Positions 16,976 through 26,472 of a DNA stretch of 64,000 nucleotides are shown here, piece by piece (position 1 is the stretch's first letter; each line of letters opens with the position of its first letter). The notes below the pieces were generated by a model, which was not told where the DNA came from, ran no database searches, and saw only the letters and a list, made by a program, of their open reading frames with translations. Source of the stretch: NIOZ-UU13 sp035528395 (lineage in GTDB: Bacteria > Planctomycetota > Phycisphaerae > Sedimentisphaerales > Anaerobacaceae). The position numbers and the translations under genes are program-made. The stretch covers positions 19,450 to 83,449 of the forward strand of contig DATKYR010000167.1 of assembly GCA_035528395.1 (NCBI GenBank), read 5' to 3'.

Positions 16976-18454
16976 ATGCAGAGCACAATCACGGATGAGA
17001 GTTCTCGTACAGCGGCGTCTCAGATAAGTGCTATTAACGAAGCTCTTGCTGAGAAAGTGGGTCCGCAGAAGTTTCGAATCTGGTTTAAGAATTCAACGAA
17101 TATGACACTTGCCGACGGATATTTGAAGGTTGGTGTGCCGAATCTTTTTATAGCAAGTTGGATTGAAAACCATTTTTTGGATGAAATTACCCAGGTGGTT
17201 CGGACAGTTACCGGCGCAGAGGTAAAGATAACCTTTAGCATCGACCCGGAGCTTTCCGGCCACCAGAGGCGAACACAACTGGGTTCGCAATCCCCGCTTG
17301 TTGCCGGCGGGGGTCGGACTCGATCTCCGGCTCGACTCAATTCGCCGAAGTCGATTCTCGATTCTCGACGAGCATCGAGTAGCCGGCATCGAGCATCCGG
17401 AAGACTCAAGCTGAGTCTGGAGACATTTGTTGTAGGTTCGTCAAATGAGCTGGCCTACAACGCCGCCAAAGCGGTCGTAAATGAACAACAAAGCCCTTTC
17501 AATCCGCTGTTTATTCACGGAGGATACGGGGTAGGCAAAACACATCTGCTGCAAGGGATTTGCAATGCAGTGTGCGAAAAGCGCCCCCAGACTAATTGGC
17601 TATATCTCTCAGCGGAAGATTTTGTCAATCAGTTTGTGCTGGCCTTGAAGACAAAAAAGCTGGAGGCTTTTCGACGACGAATGCGGCAAACGGATTTGTT
17701 GGCAATCGACGATATTCACTTCTTGGCCAGCAAGCCTTCAACGCAGGAGGAATTCCTGCATACTTTCAATACAATCAGCCTCGCTGGTAAACAGGTTGTG
17801 CTGGCCTGCGATGCACATCCGAAAATGATAGGACAACTGTCCGAAAAGCTGGTTAACCGCTTCGTATCGGGAATGGTTGTCAAGATTCAGAATCCTGATT
17901 TCCGCACCCGCTGCCAAATATGCAGGCAGTACCTGAAGACTAAAAACTTAAAACTAAAATCTCAAATCCCCGAAAGCGTAATAACATACATTGCCGAAAA
18001 TCTCCGCACCAATGTCCGGGAGCTGGAGGGGGCCCTGCTGAAATTAATTGCGTACTCGGCACTGAAAAACGAAAAAATCAACCTGTCTATGGCCAGAGCC
18101 GTTATGGTTGAACACCTCGAAAGGTGCGACCCGATTGTGCACGTATCGGATATCGAATCAGCCGTCGCCACTTATTTCGGGACAACGCCGGCCAATATAC
18201 ACTCGTCTAAAAAAAACAGGACCGTTGCCTTGGCCCGGCATTTTAGTATGTATCTGACCAGAAAGCACACTAAAATGTCGTCCTCTGAAGTAGGCAGGTT
18301 TATGGGAAATAAAAATCACGCCACCGTACTGCTGGCCTGCAAAAAAATCGAAGAGCTGCTCAAGAAGAATGCCGAAATTCACTGGCAAGGCCTTGCAGGC
18401 AACAAAGTTTGCAAAGCCAGAACAATACTCACACAGCTCGAAGCCAGCATCTAA
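16976..18454 (+). CDS. dnaA: Chromosomal replication initiator DnaA
   Basis: It binds origin DnaA boxes and loads DnaB. Domain I (about 15-95), a variable linker (about 96-145), the AAA+ domain with Walker A GGYGVGKTHLLQ and Walker B LLAIDDIHFL, and the C-terminal helix-turn-helix with KNHATVLLACKKIE are all present. The usual Walker A is GGxGLGKTH, so Val for Leu is a mild change. The linker is partly heptad repeat (SILDSRRASSSRHRASG). A second heptad-like stretch encodes KTKNLKLKSQIPES in the lid region. dnaN does not follow, unlike in many bacteria. The ATG has GGGAG 7-11 bases upstream. Confidence 0.96.
   Translation: MQSTITDESSRTAASQISAINEALAEKVGPQKFRIWFKNSTNMTLADGYLKVGVPNLFIASWIENHFLDEITQVVRTVTGAEVKITFSIDPELSGHQRRTQLGSQSPLVAGGGRTRSPARLNSPKSILDSRRASSSRHRASGRLKLSLETFVVGSSNELAYNAAKAVVNEQQSPFNPLFIHGGYGVGKTHLLQGICNAVCEKRPQTNWLYLSAEDFVNQFVLALKTKKLEAFRRRMRQTDLLAIDDIHFLASKPSTQEEFLHTFNTISLAGKQVVLACDAHPKMIGQLSEKLVNRFVSGMVVKIQNPDFRTRCQICRQYLKTKNLKLKSQIPESVITYIAENLRTNVRELEGALLKLIAYSALKNEKINLSMARAVMVEHLERCDPIVHVSDIESAVATYFGTTPANIHSSKKNRTVALARHFSMYLTRKHTKMSSSEVGRFMGNKNHATVLLACKKIEELLKKNAEIHWQGLAGNKVCKARTILTQLEASI
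17335..17403. repeat. Heptad repeat in frame in the dnaA linker
   Basis: The words tcgattc, tcgattc, tcgacga, gcatcga, gtagccg, gcatcga, gcatccg run in 7-bp register within domain II, the region of DnaA that tolerates length change. Confidence 0.75.
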
Positions 18455-18504
18455 ACACTCAGGAATTGTCCATTCACACAGAATTTGAAAAGGAGAACAA
18501 AATT

Positions 18505-19422
18505 ATGAAACACAAACAACTTACTTTTATCGTGATTTTACTTTCTACTTTATTTATTTTCACCGCCGCCGTTGTGTATGCCGGAAAAGGGCCCGCTTCC
18601 TCGTCCGGTCTTCCGGTTAAATGGGGAGAGCTTACTGCGCCCGATTTTATAAAAGCCGTGGAAAAATCCGCAGGCCTCTGCCTTATTCCAATAGGCGTCT
18701 TCGAAAAGCACGGACCTCATTTACCGCTTGGAACAGATTTAATTGACGTCAGGGAAGTTGCTTTACGTGCGGCAAAAAAAGAATACGCCCTTGTCTTCCC
18801 GGAATACTATTTCAGCCAGATACTGGAAGCAAAACACCAGCCCGGAACAATTGCGTACAGCCCCAGGCTCATTTGGGATATCCTGCAGGAGACATGTGAT
18901 GAACTTTCCCGTAACGGGATCAAGAAAATTGTCCTGGTGAACGGACACGGCGGAAACAATTCTTTTTTGCCCTTTTTCGGCCTGGCCCAGCTTGAAAAAC
19001 AACGGGACTACTGTGTCGTATTGTTCAGCCCCCAAACGGATCCGAAAGTTGCAGAAAAAATAAAACAGCTCAAAGAGTCCAAAAATGGCGGCCATGCAGG
19101 AGAAACCGAGACCTCGATGATGCAGATTTCAAGGCCCGACCTCGTGCATAAAGACCGCGCAAAAGAACAGTCCGGCCAAGACCTGGCACGCTTAAAACAC
19201 ATCCCTTCCAACTTCACGGGAATATTCTGGTATGCCCAATTCCCGAACCACTATGCCGGGGACGCCAGCTTTGCCAAACCCGAGCTCGGCGAATTATTAA
19301 TAAACTCTCAAGCCGACCAGCTTGTTGAATTAATTAAAATCCTGAAAAAAGACGACACTATTCTAAATCTCCAGAACCGCTTTTACAACGAATCCAAAAA
19401 TCCCCTCAAAACAAAACAGTAA
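18505..19422 (+). CDS. Exported creatininase-family amidohydrolase
   Basis: The ATG at 18505 has AGGAGA 9-14 bases upstream. A signal peptide spans about residues 1-26 (LTFIVILLSTLFIFTAAVVYAG). The mature part has creatininase-family metal motifs: GVFEKHGPHLPLGTD, NGHGGN and GHAGETETSMM. The family hydrolyses cyclic or linear amides such as creatinine; the substrate here is unknown. An exported member is less usual, since most are cytoplasmic. A terminator follows. Confidence 0.85.
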   Translation: MKHKQLTFIVILLSTLFIFTAAVVYAGKGPASSSGLPVKWGELTAPDFIKAVEKSAGLCLIPIGVFEKHGPHLPLGTDLIDVREVALRAAKKEYALVFPEYYFSQILEAKHQPGTIAYSPRLIWDILQETCDELSRNGIKKIVLVNGHGGNNSFLPFFGLAQLEKQRDYCVVLFSPQTDPKVAEKIKQLKESKNGGHAGETETSMMQISRPDLVHKDRAKEQSGQDLARLKHIPSNFTGIFWYAQFPNHYAGDASFAKPELGELLINSQADQLVELIKILKKDDTILNLQNRFYNESKNPLKTKQ

Positions 19423-19457
19423 TATACATCATTGATAACGCCTCCAGAGATACAAAC

Positions 19458-19490
19458 CAAAAACCCTACTTTTCTTTAGCAGGGTTTTTA
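19458..19490 (+). terminator. Intrinsic terminator
   Basis: AAAAACCCT and AGGGTTTTT pair around a short loop and run into a T-rich tail, 36 bases after the creatininase-like stop. Confidence 0.8.
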
Positions 19491-19601
19491 TTTATTGAAT
19501 TATACTGATAGGAAATTTAATCTAAGGAATGAAAAGAACTTTTTTCCCTGCGAAGTAGATTTTGTTTTTTGTTCAGAGGATGAGCAAAACTTGGATCATA
19601 A

Positions 19602-19630
19602 TTGACACATTTTAATAAAGAGCTTATTAT
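19602..19630 (+). promoter_or_regulatory. Sigma-70-type promoter for the rhomboid gene
   Basis: A perfect TTGACA (19602-19607), a 17-bp spacer and TATTAT (19625-19630) lie about 60 bases upstream of the ATG at 19692. Confidence 0.75.
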
Positions 19631-19691
19631 CCTTGGAATGCCGAGGAAAAACTGAGGCGCGAAACATGAATAGAAAATGCGAGATAGATAA

Positions 19692-20825
19692 ATGAAATGT
19701 CCATCCTGCTCCAGCAAATTAAGAGAAGTAAAGTCTAAAACAGCTCTCGTAGATATTTGTCTGGATTGCAAAGGCATATGGTTTGATTCGGGCGAATTCG
19801 TAGATTTCGTTAGAAACCTGACAGAAAGCAAAAAAATCTCTCCGGAAGAAGTTCGTTTGTTCGAACCACAAACCGTTCAAACCTTAAAGACAGTTAAAGA
19901 AACCCCAAAACTATGCCCAAGATGTAATCTTGCAATGAAGAGATTCAATTATTCCTATGATTCAAACGTATTCTTAGATAAATGTCCAAATTGTAAAGGT
20001 ATTTGGACTGATGGTGGTGAAGTTCAGCAAGTTGCCGGATATCTTAAGGACGATCCAAGAATTAAAACTATTGGTAAAGACCTTGCAGAAAATAGACAGA
20101 ATTTGGAAGACCTAAAAAGCTGGGGAGGATTTGGTAAGGCTTTAGGTATGCCGGTTAGTCCTTTTATTTTGTTTATGCCAAGAATAATTCTTCCCCTGTC
20201 GGATGAGAATCCCAGAGAAAGATTTCCCATCCTGACGATTTCTATAATCACTTTATGTGTAGCGATTTACATAGGCCAAGTAAAATTCATAGATGACATC
20301 CACACTTTTTTTTATTTTTACGGTTTTGTTCCAAAGCACTTTTTCGATATTGGTTTGTTTACTTCAATGTTCCTGCACGGAGATACTTTACACTTGATTG
20401 GAAATATGTTTTTTCTATGGATTTTTGGTGACAATGTTGAGGACAGGTTCAGCCGTTTGGGCTATATTGTTTTTTATATTTCCTGTGGTTTGATCGCTTC
20501 TCTTCTACACACAGTTTTCAATTTCAATTCACCGATTCCTGCGGTCGGTGCCAGCGGCGCAATATCAGGAGTTATGGGTGCTTATCTTATTTTTTATCCA
20601 AAAGCCAAAATTAATATGCTTATTATATACAGAATCATGCGCGTACCTGCCTCTATATATTTGGTGATGTGGTTCATTTTTCAATTGATGTTCGCTTTGA
20701 CAACATTTGGAGCAAATGCCGGAACAGGTATCGCCTGGTTTGCTCACATCGGAGGATTTGTCTTTGGGGCCCTTATTGCATACCACAAGAAAAGGTCTAC
20801 CTCTATCACAAAAGAGAGTCAGTAA
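19692..20825 (+). CDS. Rhomboid intramembrane serine protease with two zinc-ribbon domains
   Basis: The N-terminus has two zf-TFIIB-like zinc ribbons (MKCPSC...CLDCKGIWFDSGE and LCPRC...CPNCKGIWTDGGE, within about residues 1-115). The C-terminal half is a rhomboid: HGDTLHLIGNMFFLWIFGDNVED, catalytic Ser in GASGAISG and catalytic His in AHIGGFVFG, with six or seven hydrophobic segments. The ribbons would face the cytoplasm and may recruit a substrate; that is inference. It has its own promoter and converges on the next, minus-strand gene. A GTGCGAT/ATCGCAC hairpin (20845-20860) lies between. Confidence 0.9.
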   Translation: MKCPSCSSKLREVKSKTALVDICLDCKGIWFDSGEFVDFVRNLTESKKISPEEVRLFEPQTVQTLKTVKETPKLCPRCNLAMKRFNYSYDSNVFLDKCPNCKGIWTDGGEVQQVAGYLKDDPRIKTIGKDLAENRQNLEDLKSWGGFGKALGMPVSPFILFMPRIILPLSDENPRERFPILTISIITLCVAIYIGQVKFIDDIHTFFYFYGFVPKHFFDIGLFTSMFLHGDTLHLIGNMFFLWIFGDNVEDRFSRLGYIVFYISCGLIASLLHTVFNFNSPIPAVGASGAISGVMGAYLIFYPKAKINMLIIYRIMRVPASIYLVMWFIFQLMFALTTFGANAGTGIAWFAHIGGFVFGALIAYHKKRSTSITKESQ

Positions 20826-20929
20826 TTCTTTATTGTTTTATAAGGGTGCGATGAATCGCACTAATTCTGTGAGAATAGATACATGCCGGACTATAAACGA
20901 TGGTTTTGTTATTGGCAGGATATATTTCG

Positions 20930-22885
20930 CTACTGTCCTGCTATCGCATCGTCAATAGCTTTTTTAACTGCAACCACAGCGGGGGACTGAGGCATCTTTG
21001 TGTAGGTTGCATCGATAGCTTGCTTTGCCGGGCCGAGCCTGCCCATCCGGTAATAGACATAGCCTAAGAGAAATTCCAGCTTTGGAGAACCGTTCCGTCC
21101 CATCCATTCTTTAATCTCAGCTATTCTGCTCTCGAGCTTATTTTCACCGCCTAACATACCAGCAAGGTCGATTTTAGTCCGTACATATTCCGGAGCAATC
21201 TCGAGCGCTCTGGAAAGAAATAGGGCGCTGCTGATATATTCGCCGGCGGCCAATAACGCGTGCCCTCTGCCCGCAAAGCAAAGTGCCAGGCCACCGGCCT
21301 GGACCGGATCCGACCCGGCTTCGCCGGGATCCAGCTTATAAATGGACGCTAAAGCAAAAGAGTCCGCTGCCGCATAGAACCTTCCGGCTTTTAGATAATC
21401 TTCCGCAGCCTGCATGTGCTGATTGAACTTGGCTTCCGAGAAAGTTTCAGGACGGGTGTGTGGTCCCCTGATGCTTTTTGCCTTGGCGGACAACTCGGCT
21501 TGCGAAAGCTTATTTAGTTCATCCAACGGAGAATTTTTCTCTCGATAACTTTCCGGCTTCGGTGTTTCCAAAAATTCGAGATTCGCTTCTTCCTGGCTAT
21601 CGGCAGCTTGACCGTACTGGTCTTTTTCAGTTTCATAAAAGTGCACAATTTTACCCCAGTCTATTGTTGTCGCTTGGGGGGAGATAACCGTATCTGTTTT
21701 GGTGCTTCCGTCTTTAAGTGCTTCTTCTGGTGCGGTTCGCAGGCGGGCATCGATGGACCGGGTCAAATCATCGAGTTGCTGTCCTATTTGCTCAAGAACA
21801 TCGGAACCAAGTCTGTTACGTTTGTCCTGCAGGTCTCTGCCGTGTTCATCAGGTTTACCCTCATCTGCCTGAGGTTCCCAGCCCGTAACTTTCTGCAAAG
21901 TGGACCCATCCTGAAACGCCGGACCCTTCACCACTGCGTCAGCTTGCGCAAGTGTAAGCGCGTCCCCGCCGAAGTCTGGTTCGTTCGTCTGAACTATTTT
22001 AGCTGCCTGTCTTTCCTTGTGTTCCGGACTCCATACCTCAAACCTCTGCTCAAGGGCCGTTCCTGGGTCTTCGGTCTTGAGTCTTTGGTCTTGCGTCTTG
22101 AGTAGTGGCTCTTGGGTCTTGAGTGTTTGGTCTTGCGTCTTGAGTAGTGGCTCTTGGGTCTTGAGTCTTGTGTCTTGTGTCTGTTCTTGGTACCGTTCAA
22201 ACATCAACTGCTGGTCTTGCTTCGATTTGCCCGCCTCATCTTGAGTAAGTAGCTGTAGTTCCCGTATGCTTTTTACTATTTGTAGAGGCCTGGTCTCAGT
22301 GCCATATTGCGTTTGCAGTCCCGGCAATCCTGATTCGGATGATTCCTGCGGGGTCCCGGCCTGAGTAAAAGTATCCCAGTCGGGATAAGTTTGTGTCTCT
22401 TGGCCGTTTGTTGTCTTCATTCCCGTCGGGTACTGTACCTGGAGTGCACTATCATTAATCCTTGTATCTATAGGCCTGAAAACTCCGGAATAGCCGGGCC
22501 TTGTTGTAGTTACCGTCTGGCTTTGTAAATAATACGGCTGAATACTGTATCCGTTGGTATAATTTCCGATGTATTCATTGCTTGCCGAGTCTCTCAAAAA
22601 GGAGCTAAGTGACGATGAGCCAAGACCGGCCCTGAAGCTCGTAGTCGAACCGTACGGCACAGTACCACGGAAGTGCATCCCCCGGCTGACATTACCGGTA
22701 ATTACCAGATTGCCGCTCGTATCAATTGGGTTAGGGTTGCTAATCAGACCACTTTGGAGACTACTCGGAGGAACAGTGCTCGAGCCGGCGGGATTCAGTA
22801 TCGCGGGATTTTCTATCGACCAGCTTCTTGTCGAACTGAGAGCGAAAAACACCACTATCACTGTGATAAAAAGCCGATTCTTCAT
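20930..22885 (-). CDS. Exported TPR-repeat protein with a KTQD heptad-repeat segment
   Basis: A signal peptide (about 1-24, RLFITVIVVFFALSSTRSWS) precedes a long low-complexity region rich in Ser, Thr, Gln and Pro. Residues about 230-275 are a 7-residue repeat (TQDTRLK, TQEPLLK, TQDQTLK, TQEPLLK, TQDQRLK) encoded by heptad DNA. The C-terminal 180 residues form at least four TPR-like helical pairs (AAEDYLKAGRFYAAADSFALA..., ALLAAGEYISSALFLSRALEIAPEY...). It is probably a periplasmic scaffold; the partner is unknown. The nadK gene lies upstream on the same strand. Confidence 0.75.
   Translation of the reverse strand: MKNRLFITVIVVFFALSSTRSWSIENPAILNPAGSSTVPPSSLQSGLISNPNPIDTSGNLVITGNVSRGMHFRGTVPYGSTTSFRAGLGSSSLSSFLRDSASNEYIGNYTNGYSIQPYYLQSQTVTTTRPGYSGVFRPIDTRINDSALQVQYPTGMKTTNGQETQTYPDWDTFTQAGTPQESSESGLPGLQTQYGTETRPLQIVKSIRELQLLTQDEAGKSKQDQQLMFERYQEQTQDTRLKTQEPLLKTQDQTLKTQEPLLKTQDQRLKTEDPGTALEQRFEVWSPEHKERQAAKIVQTNEPDFGGDALTLAQADAVVKGPAFQDGSTLQKVTGWEPQADEGKPDEHGRDLQDKRNRLGSDVLEQIGQQLDDLTRSIDARLRTAPEEALKDGSTKTDTVISPQATTIDWGKIVHFYETEKDQYGQAADSQEEANLEFLETPKPESYREKNSPLDELNKLSQAELSAKAKSIRGPHTRPETFSEAKFNQHMQAAEDYLKAGRFYAAADSFALASIYKLDPGEAGSDPVQAGGLALCFAGRGHALLAAGEYISSALFLSRALEIAPEYVRTKIDLAGMLGGENKLESRIAEIKEWMGRNGSPKLEFLLGYVYYRMGRLGPAKQAIDATYTKMPQSPAVVAVKKAIDDAIAGQ
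22063..22190. repeat. Heptad repeat with higher-order copies in the TPR gene
   Basis: The words gtcttga, gtctttg, gtcttgc, gtcttga, gtagtgg, ctcttgg repeat in 7-bp register. A longer block (GTCTTGCGTCTTGAGTAGTG and what follows) occurs twice about 49 bp apart, that is 7 x 7 bp, indicating duplication by slippage or recombination. Confidence 0.85.
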
Positions 22886-22907
22886 AATACAAAGTACTTT
22901 CTGTTTT

Positions 22908-22952
22908 TCCTGATATCCTGGTAACCTGGTAACCTGATACCCTGTCAGGTAG
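22908..22952. repeat. Cctggtaa-type octad tract at the nadK 3' end
   Basis: cctggtaa, cctggtaa, cctgatac, cctgtcag repeat with an 8-bp step. The nadK stop codon (22945-22947) falls inside it, so the last residues and stop of NadK are repeat-derived. Confidence 0.6.
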
Positions 22953-23874
22953 TGGGGCCTTTCTTGTATTTCGGTTTCTCAGCCCAGCTAAGTTTCGTGG
23001 CGAGCGTGTCCCATTGACTCCGAAGCGGATTGTTCACAATCAAAAAATCGCAGTTTTCTCTCTCGACTCTCACCACATCATCAATTGAGAACCTCAACGA
23101 AACCTGGCCGTCGATAGAAACAGTTGTGCCTTCGTTGACTCGTATCCCCACGACCTCTATTGTGCTTTCGGCGTTAATAACGATCGGCCGAAAGCTCAAA
23201 GAATGAGGACAAATCGGCGTAATAACCACCGCCTCCATCTTTGGCGAGACTATCGGGCCCCCGCAGGATAAATTATAGGCCGTTGAGCCGGTGGGGGTGG
23301 AAATTATCAACCCATCACTGACACAACCGGCTAACGGCTGACCATCCACCGATATTTTAAGCTCGACCGTTCTAAAAGGCGGACCGGCCGTGATGAAAAC
23401 ATCATTGATAGCTGCTGAGCAAAATTTCTGGGTTCGGTTCTCTTCCTTATCATTGCTGACTTTGGCGAGCTCTCGTTTCGGCGGAGGCCGAAGCCGGGCA
23501 GTCGGGCCGAAAACTCTGCAGCTTAGCATCATCCGCTTATCTATCTGGGCGGTGCCTTTTGTTAAACAAGGGAAAAAATCCTTAAGCTCGCCAACGCTGA
23601 ATTCCGCCAGGAAACCAAGCTTGCCGACGTTAACGCCTATCACCGGCACACTTGCTTTACTCACGTTCCTTGCCGTCGAAATGATGCTCCCATCGCCGCC
23701 GAAAACAATCGCAAAATCACATTTCTTTAGAATCTCTGCTTTGCAATCCTCAATGCTGCAGCTTGCTACTATCTCGGCCTTGTCCTTTGCAAAGCCGGCA
23801 AATTCGTCAATCGCCTCGCGGACTCCTTCCTTTTTAGGGTCACCGAAAATCACTAATTTTGGCAGAGATTTCAT
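22945..23874 (-). CDS. nadK: NAD kinase
   Basis: It phosphorylates NAD to NADP. The motifs are FGGDGSIISTAR (GGDGS), NDVFIT, DGLIISTPTGSTAYNLSCGGPIV and a C-terminal SIDGQ, all in the family order. At 309 aa it is slightly long. A basic insert (PTARLRPPPKRELAKVSNDKEENRTQKFC) lies before NDVFIT. It is followed by dxs upstream on the same strand; a nadK-dxs-ispA cluster is plausible. Confidence 0.95.
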   Translation of the reverse strand: MKSLPKLVIFGDPKKEGVREAIDEFAGFAKDKAEIVASCSIEDCKAEILKKCDFAIVFGGDGSIISTARNVSKASVPVIGVNVGKLGFLAEFSVGELKDFFPCLTKGTAQIDKRMMLSCRVFGPTARLRPPPKRELAKVSNDKEENRTQKFCSAAINDVFITAGPPFRTVELKISVDGQPLAGCVSDGLIISTPTGSTAYNLSCGGPIVSPKMEAVVITPICPHSLSFRPIVINAESTIEVVGIRVNEGTTVSIDGQVSLRFSIDDVVRVERENCDFLIVNNPLRSQWDTLATKLSWAEKPKYKKGPTT

Positions 23875-23933
23875 AGTTTGTGTCTCGTTTGTCGCGGCTT
23901 GTATATCTGATATTGAGCATCCGGCGTCGTAAA

Positions 23934-25844
23934 CTACATAAGACGCAGCATTTCTTTGGCCGTTTCTACTATCTTATCGGCATTTATACCCGCTTCCATA
24001 AGCTGCTGCTCTCTGGAATTGTGTCCTATAAATCTCCTCGGCGCGCCGAGCAGGCGTATGGCCTTTGGCGAATAGCTTTTAGCTGCGGCCAATTCGAGCA
24101 CGGCTGAGCCGAACCCGCAGGCACTGGCGTGGTCCTCTACTGTAATTATGGCCTTTCCCTGGTCCAGCAGAGAGACAATTTTCTCATCAACAGGAGCAGC
24201 GAACCGGCCGTTAATCACATCGACCGCAATGCCGTCTTCAGCTAATAATGCAGCCGCTTTCAATGCTTCTGTCAGAACGCTGCCGTAACTGACAATCGCA
24301 ACAGCGGATTTTTTTGACCTTTTGACGACTACACTTTTACCCAGACTGAACGGCTTGGCACAAGCGGCCCTGACAAACTCCTGCTGTGGGACAAAATCTT
24401 TAGGATACCTTATAACGACCGGCTTATCCTGGCCCAATGCAAATTCCAGGGCCAGTTTAGTTTCAATCTCATTGGCAGGCCCTGTTAGTACCATATTCGG
24501 CATTATCCGCAAAAATCCAATATCCAAAAGCCCGTGATGTGTTGGTCCGTCCGGGCCGACGACCCCGGCCCTGTCGATGCAAAAGATGACCGGCAGGTCC
24601 TGTAACGCTACCTCCTGGAATATCTGGTCGAAGCTGCGCTGCAAAAAGGTCGAATAGATACAGACGATCGGTTTTAAGCCGCTTCTGGCAAACCCTGCTG
24701 CAATATCCACAGCCGCACCTTCAGCAATACCCACATCGTAGAACCTGTCAGCAAACCTTTTGCGAAATTCGACTAAGCCCGTTCCGTCGCACATCGCTGA
24801 GGTTATAGCCACGATTCTGTCATCCTTTTGAGCTAATTCCGTCAGATGTTCGCCGAGGACACTGGTAAAACTACGTCTGCTTGAGTCCGAAGCCGATTCA
24901 ATAGCATCCCCGTTCATCTTGAACGGACCTGTCGAATGAAATTTGCTGGGGCCCTGGTCGGCCGGCTCAAAACCTTTGCCTTTCTTCGTATAGACGTGCA
25001 GAATTACGGGATGATTCATCTGGACCAACGCCTTGAACAATTTTATAAGCGAGCCAATATCGTGGCCGTCAACAGGACCAAAGTACGGAACATTCAGGCT
25101 CTCAAACATCTGACTGGCCGGCAGGGCCATCCTGATACCTTTCTTAATCCTCTCAATCGCTTCCTCGACACTTTTGCCTATATAGGGCGTATGCTCTAAG
25201 ATATTTCTGGTTGTCTTGCGCAAGTCCTCATATGTCTGGCTAAGACGAACTTTGGAAAAGTACTTTGCCATTGCTCCTACAGTTGCGTCTATTGCCATCG
25301 AGTTGTCATTGAGCAGGATTAGTAATTGCCTCTTGACGAGTCCGAGATTATTGAGTGCCTCAAAGGAAGTGCCGTTAACAATACTGGCATCGCCGATCAC
25401 CGCCACAATATTATCTTTCTTTTTTTGTTGGCGCTGGGCTATCGCCATTCCGATTGCTGTCGCTATCGAGGTCCCTGCATGTCCGACGGCGAACTGGTCA
25501 TATTCGCTCTCGGCCGGGTTGGGAAAGCCGCTTATCCCTTCTGCGCGGCGAAGATGCTTGAACTTATCTTTCCTTCCGGTGATGATTTTATGCGTATAGC
25601 ATTGATGGCCGACGTCCCATAGCAGCTTGTCCTCTTTGAAATCAAAAACGTAGTGCAGCGCTAATGTCAATTCCACTACGCCGAGGTTGCTCGCCAGATG
25701 TCCGCCGGTTTTGCTGACCGAGCCGAGAATAAACTGGCGTATTTCCTCTGCCAGCTCCTTGAGCTGAGGCACTGACAGCTTCTTTATATCCGCCGGACTA
25801 TTGACCATGTTTAGAAACTTCTCTTTTATATCCGATTTTTGCAT
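23934..25844 (-). CDS. dxs: 1-deoxy-D-xylulose-5-phosphate synthase
   Basis: This is the first enzyme of the MEP isoprenoid pathway; it condenses pyruvate and glyceraldehyde 3-phosphate with TPP. It has VGHQCYTHKIITGR, GHAGTSIATAIGMA, the TPP/Mg motif GDASIVNGTSFEALNN (GDA instead of the common GDG), and the transketolase pyrimidine domain DRAGVVGPDGPTHHG. I choose ATG 25844 (MQKSDIKEKF), giving 636 aa; a TTG at 25877 would add 11 residues. It stands in line with ispA, separated by accessory genes. Confidence 0.95.
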   Translation of the reverse strand: MQKSDIKEKFLNMVNSPADIKKLSVPQLKELAEEIRQFILGSVSKTGGHLASNLGVVELTLALHYVFDFKEDKLLWDVGHQCYTHKIITGRKDKFKHLRRAEGISGFPNPAESEYDQFAVGHAGTSIATAIGMAIAQRQQKKKDNIVAVIGDASIVNGTSFEALNNLGLVKRQLLILLNDNSMAIDATVGAMAKYFSKVRLSQTYEDLRKTTRNILEHTPYIGKSVEEAIERIKKGIRMALPASQMFESLNVPYFGPVDGHDIGSLIKLFKALVQMNHPVILHVYTKKGKGFEPADQGPSKFHSTGPFKMNGDAIESASDSSRRSFTSVLGEHLTELAQKDDRIVAITSAMCDGTGLVEFRKRFADRFYDVGIAEGAAVDIAAGFARSGLKPIVCIYSTFLQRSFDQIFQEVALQDLPVIFCIDRAGVVGPDGPTHHGLLDIGFLRIMPNMVLTGPANEIETKLALEFALGQDKPVVIRYPKDFVPQQEFVRAACAKPFSLGKSVVVKRSKKSAVAIVSYGSVLTEALKAAALLAEDGIAVDVINGRFAAPVDEKIVSLLDQGKAIITVEDHASACGFGSAVLELAAAKSYSPKAIRLLGAPRRFIGHNSREQQLMEAGINADKIVETAKEMLRLM

Positions 25845-25994
25845 AATATTTTCAATCAAAAACGCTGATACCTTCAACGAAATCTCAAATTTTTAGAAAA
25901 AATTTTAAGCTCTTTCACTATAACAGCTTAACCCGCAAAGCACCATTGAAAAAACAGGATTTTTCGTATCAAACACGCAGATAGCTCTAATTAT

Positions 25995-26112
25995 AGGGGG
26001 GGTGGTTAATTAGTTGATTGGTTGATTAGTAAATTGGGGATTGGTTACCTGGCGTAGAGCGGATGGCGTAGAGCGGTTAACGTAGGGAAAACAGCGGATA
26101 GCGGGTAGAAAG
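25995..26112. repeat. Heptad-period repeat tract between dxs and accessory genes
   Basis: ggttaat, tagttga, ttggttga, ttagtaa and then gcgtaga, gcggatg, gcgtaga, gcggtta, acgtagg...gcggata, gcgggta show two word families side by side. The step is mostly 7 bp. Confidence 0.6.
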
Positions 26113-26118
26113 ATCAGG

Positions 26119-26472
26119 ATGATGGCAAGAAAGTTATTGGTCGGCTGGTTTATGGAGTGCCTGGCGTGTAAAGCAACATTTATTCGTTCTACGCCGGAGA
26201 ATTGGACTGTTGAAAAAAGAGGTAGAATTTTCCGGAAAGACACCGGGCAACAGGCATCCGGCCACGACACCGGAGTTGTCGCAAATGACACGAGGCAACA
26301 GACTTGCGGCCAAGATACCGGAGTTGTCGGGCGAAATTTGGTTACCAGTAAACGAAAATTTGTGGGGTTTGTCAGATGCCCTGAATGCTTATCGGTAAAT
26401 GTTCGATTAATGGAGATTGGTGATCAAAAGCAATCTTCGGCTTTGTACGAGCGAGCAGAACCAGTACAATAA
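26119..26472 (+). CDS. Small zinc-ribbon-like protein
   Basis: The 117-residue ORF has CLAC near the N-terminus and CPEC near residue 91, a possible four-Cys zinc ribbon. Between them a 16-residue unit occurs twice (QQASGHDTGVVANDTR, QQTCGQDTGVVG), encoded by 48-bp imperfect direct repeats. It overlaps the AP2-domain ORF by 56 bases in another frame. The pair may once have been one zinc-ribbon-AP2 gene split by a frameshift. The function is unknown. Confidence 0.5.
   Translation: MMARKLLVGWFMECLACKATFIRSTPENWTVEKRGRIFRKDTGQQASGHDTGVVANDTRQQTCGQDTGVVGRNLVTSKRKFVGFVRCPECLSVNVRLMEIGDQKQSSALYERAEPVQ

Noticed and set aside
7555..22190. CRISPR array
   Set aside because: Heptad tracts are contiguous degenerate words without spacers, and the pseudopilin repeats are duplicated genes; no cas genes.
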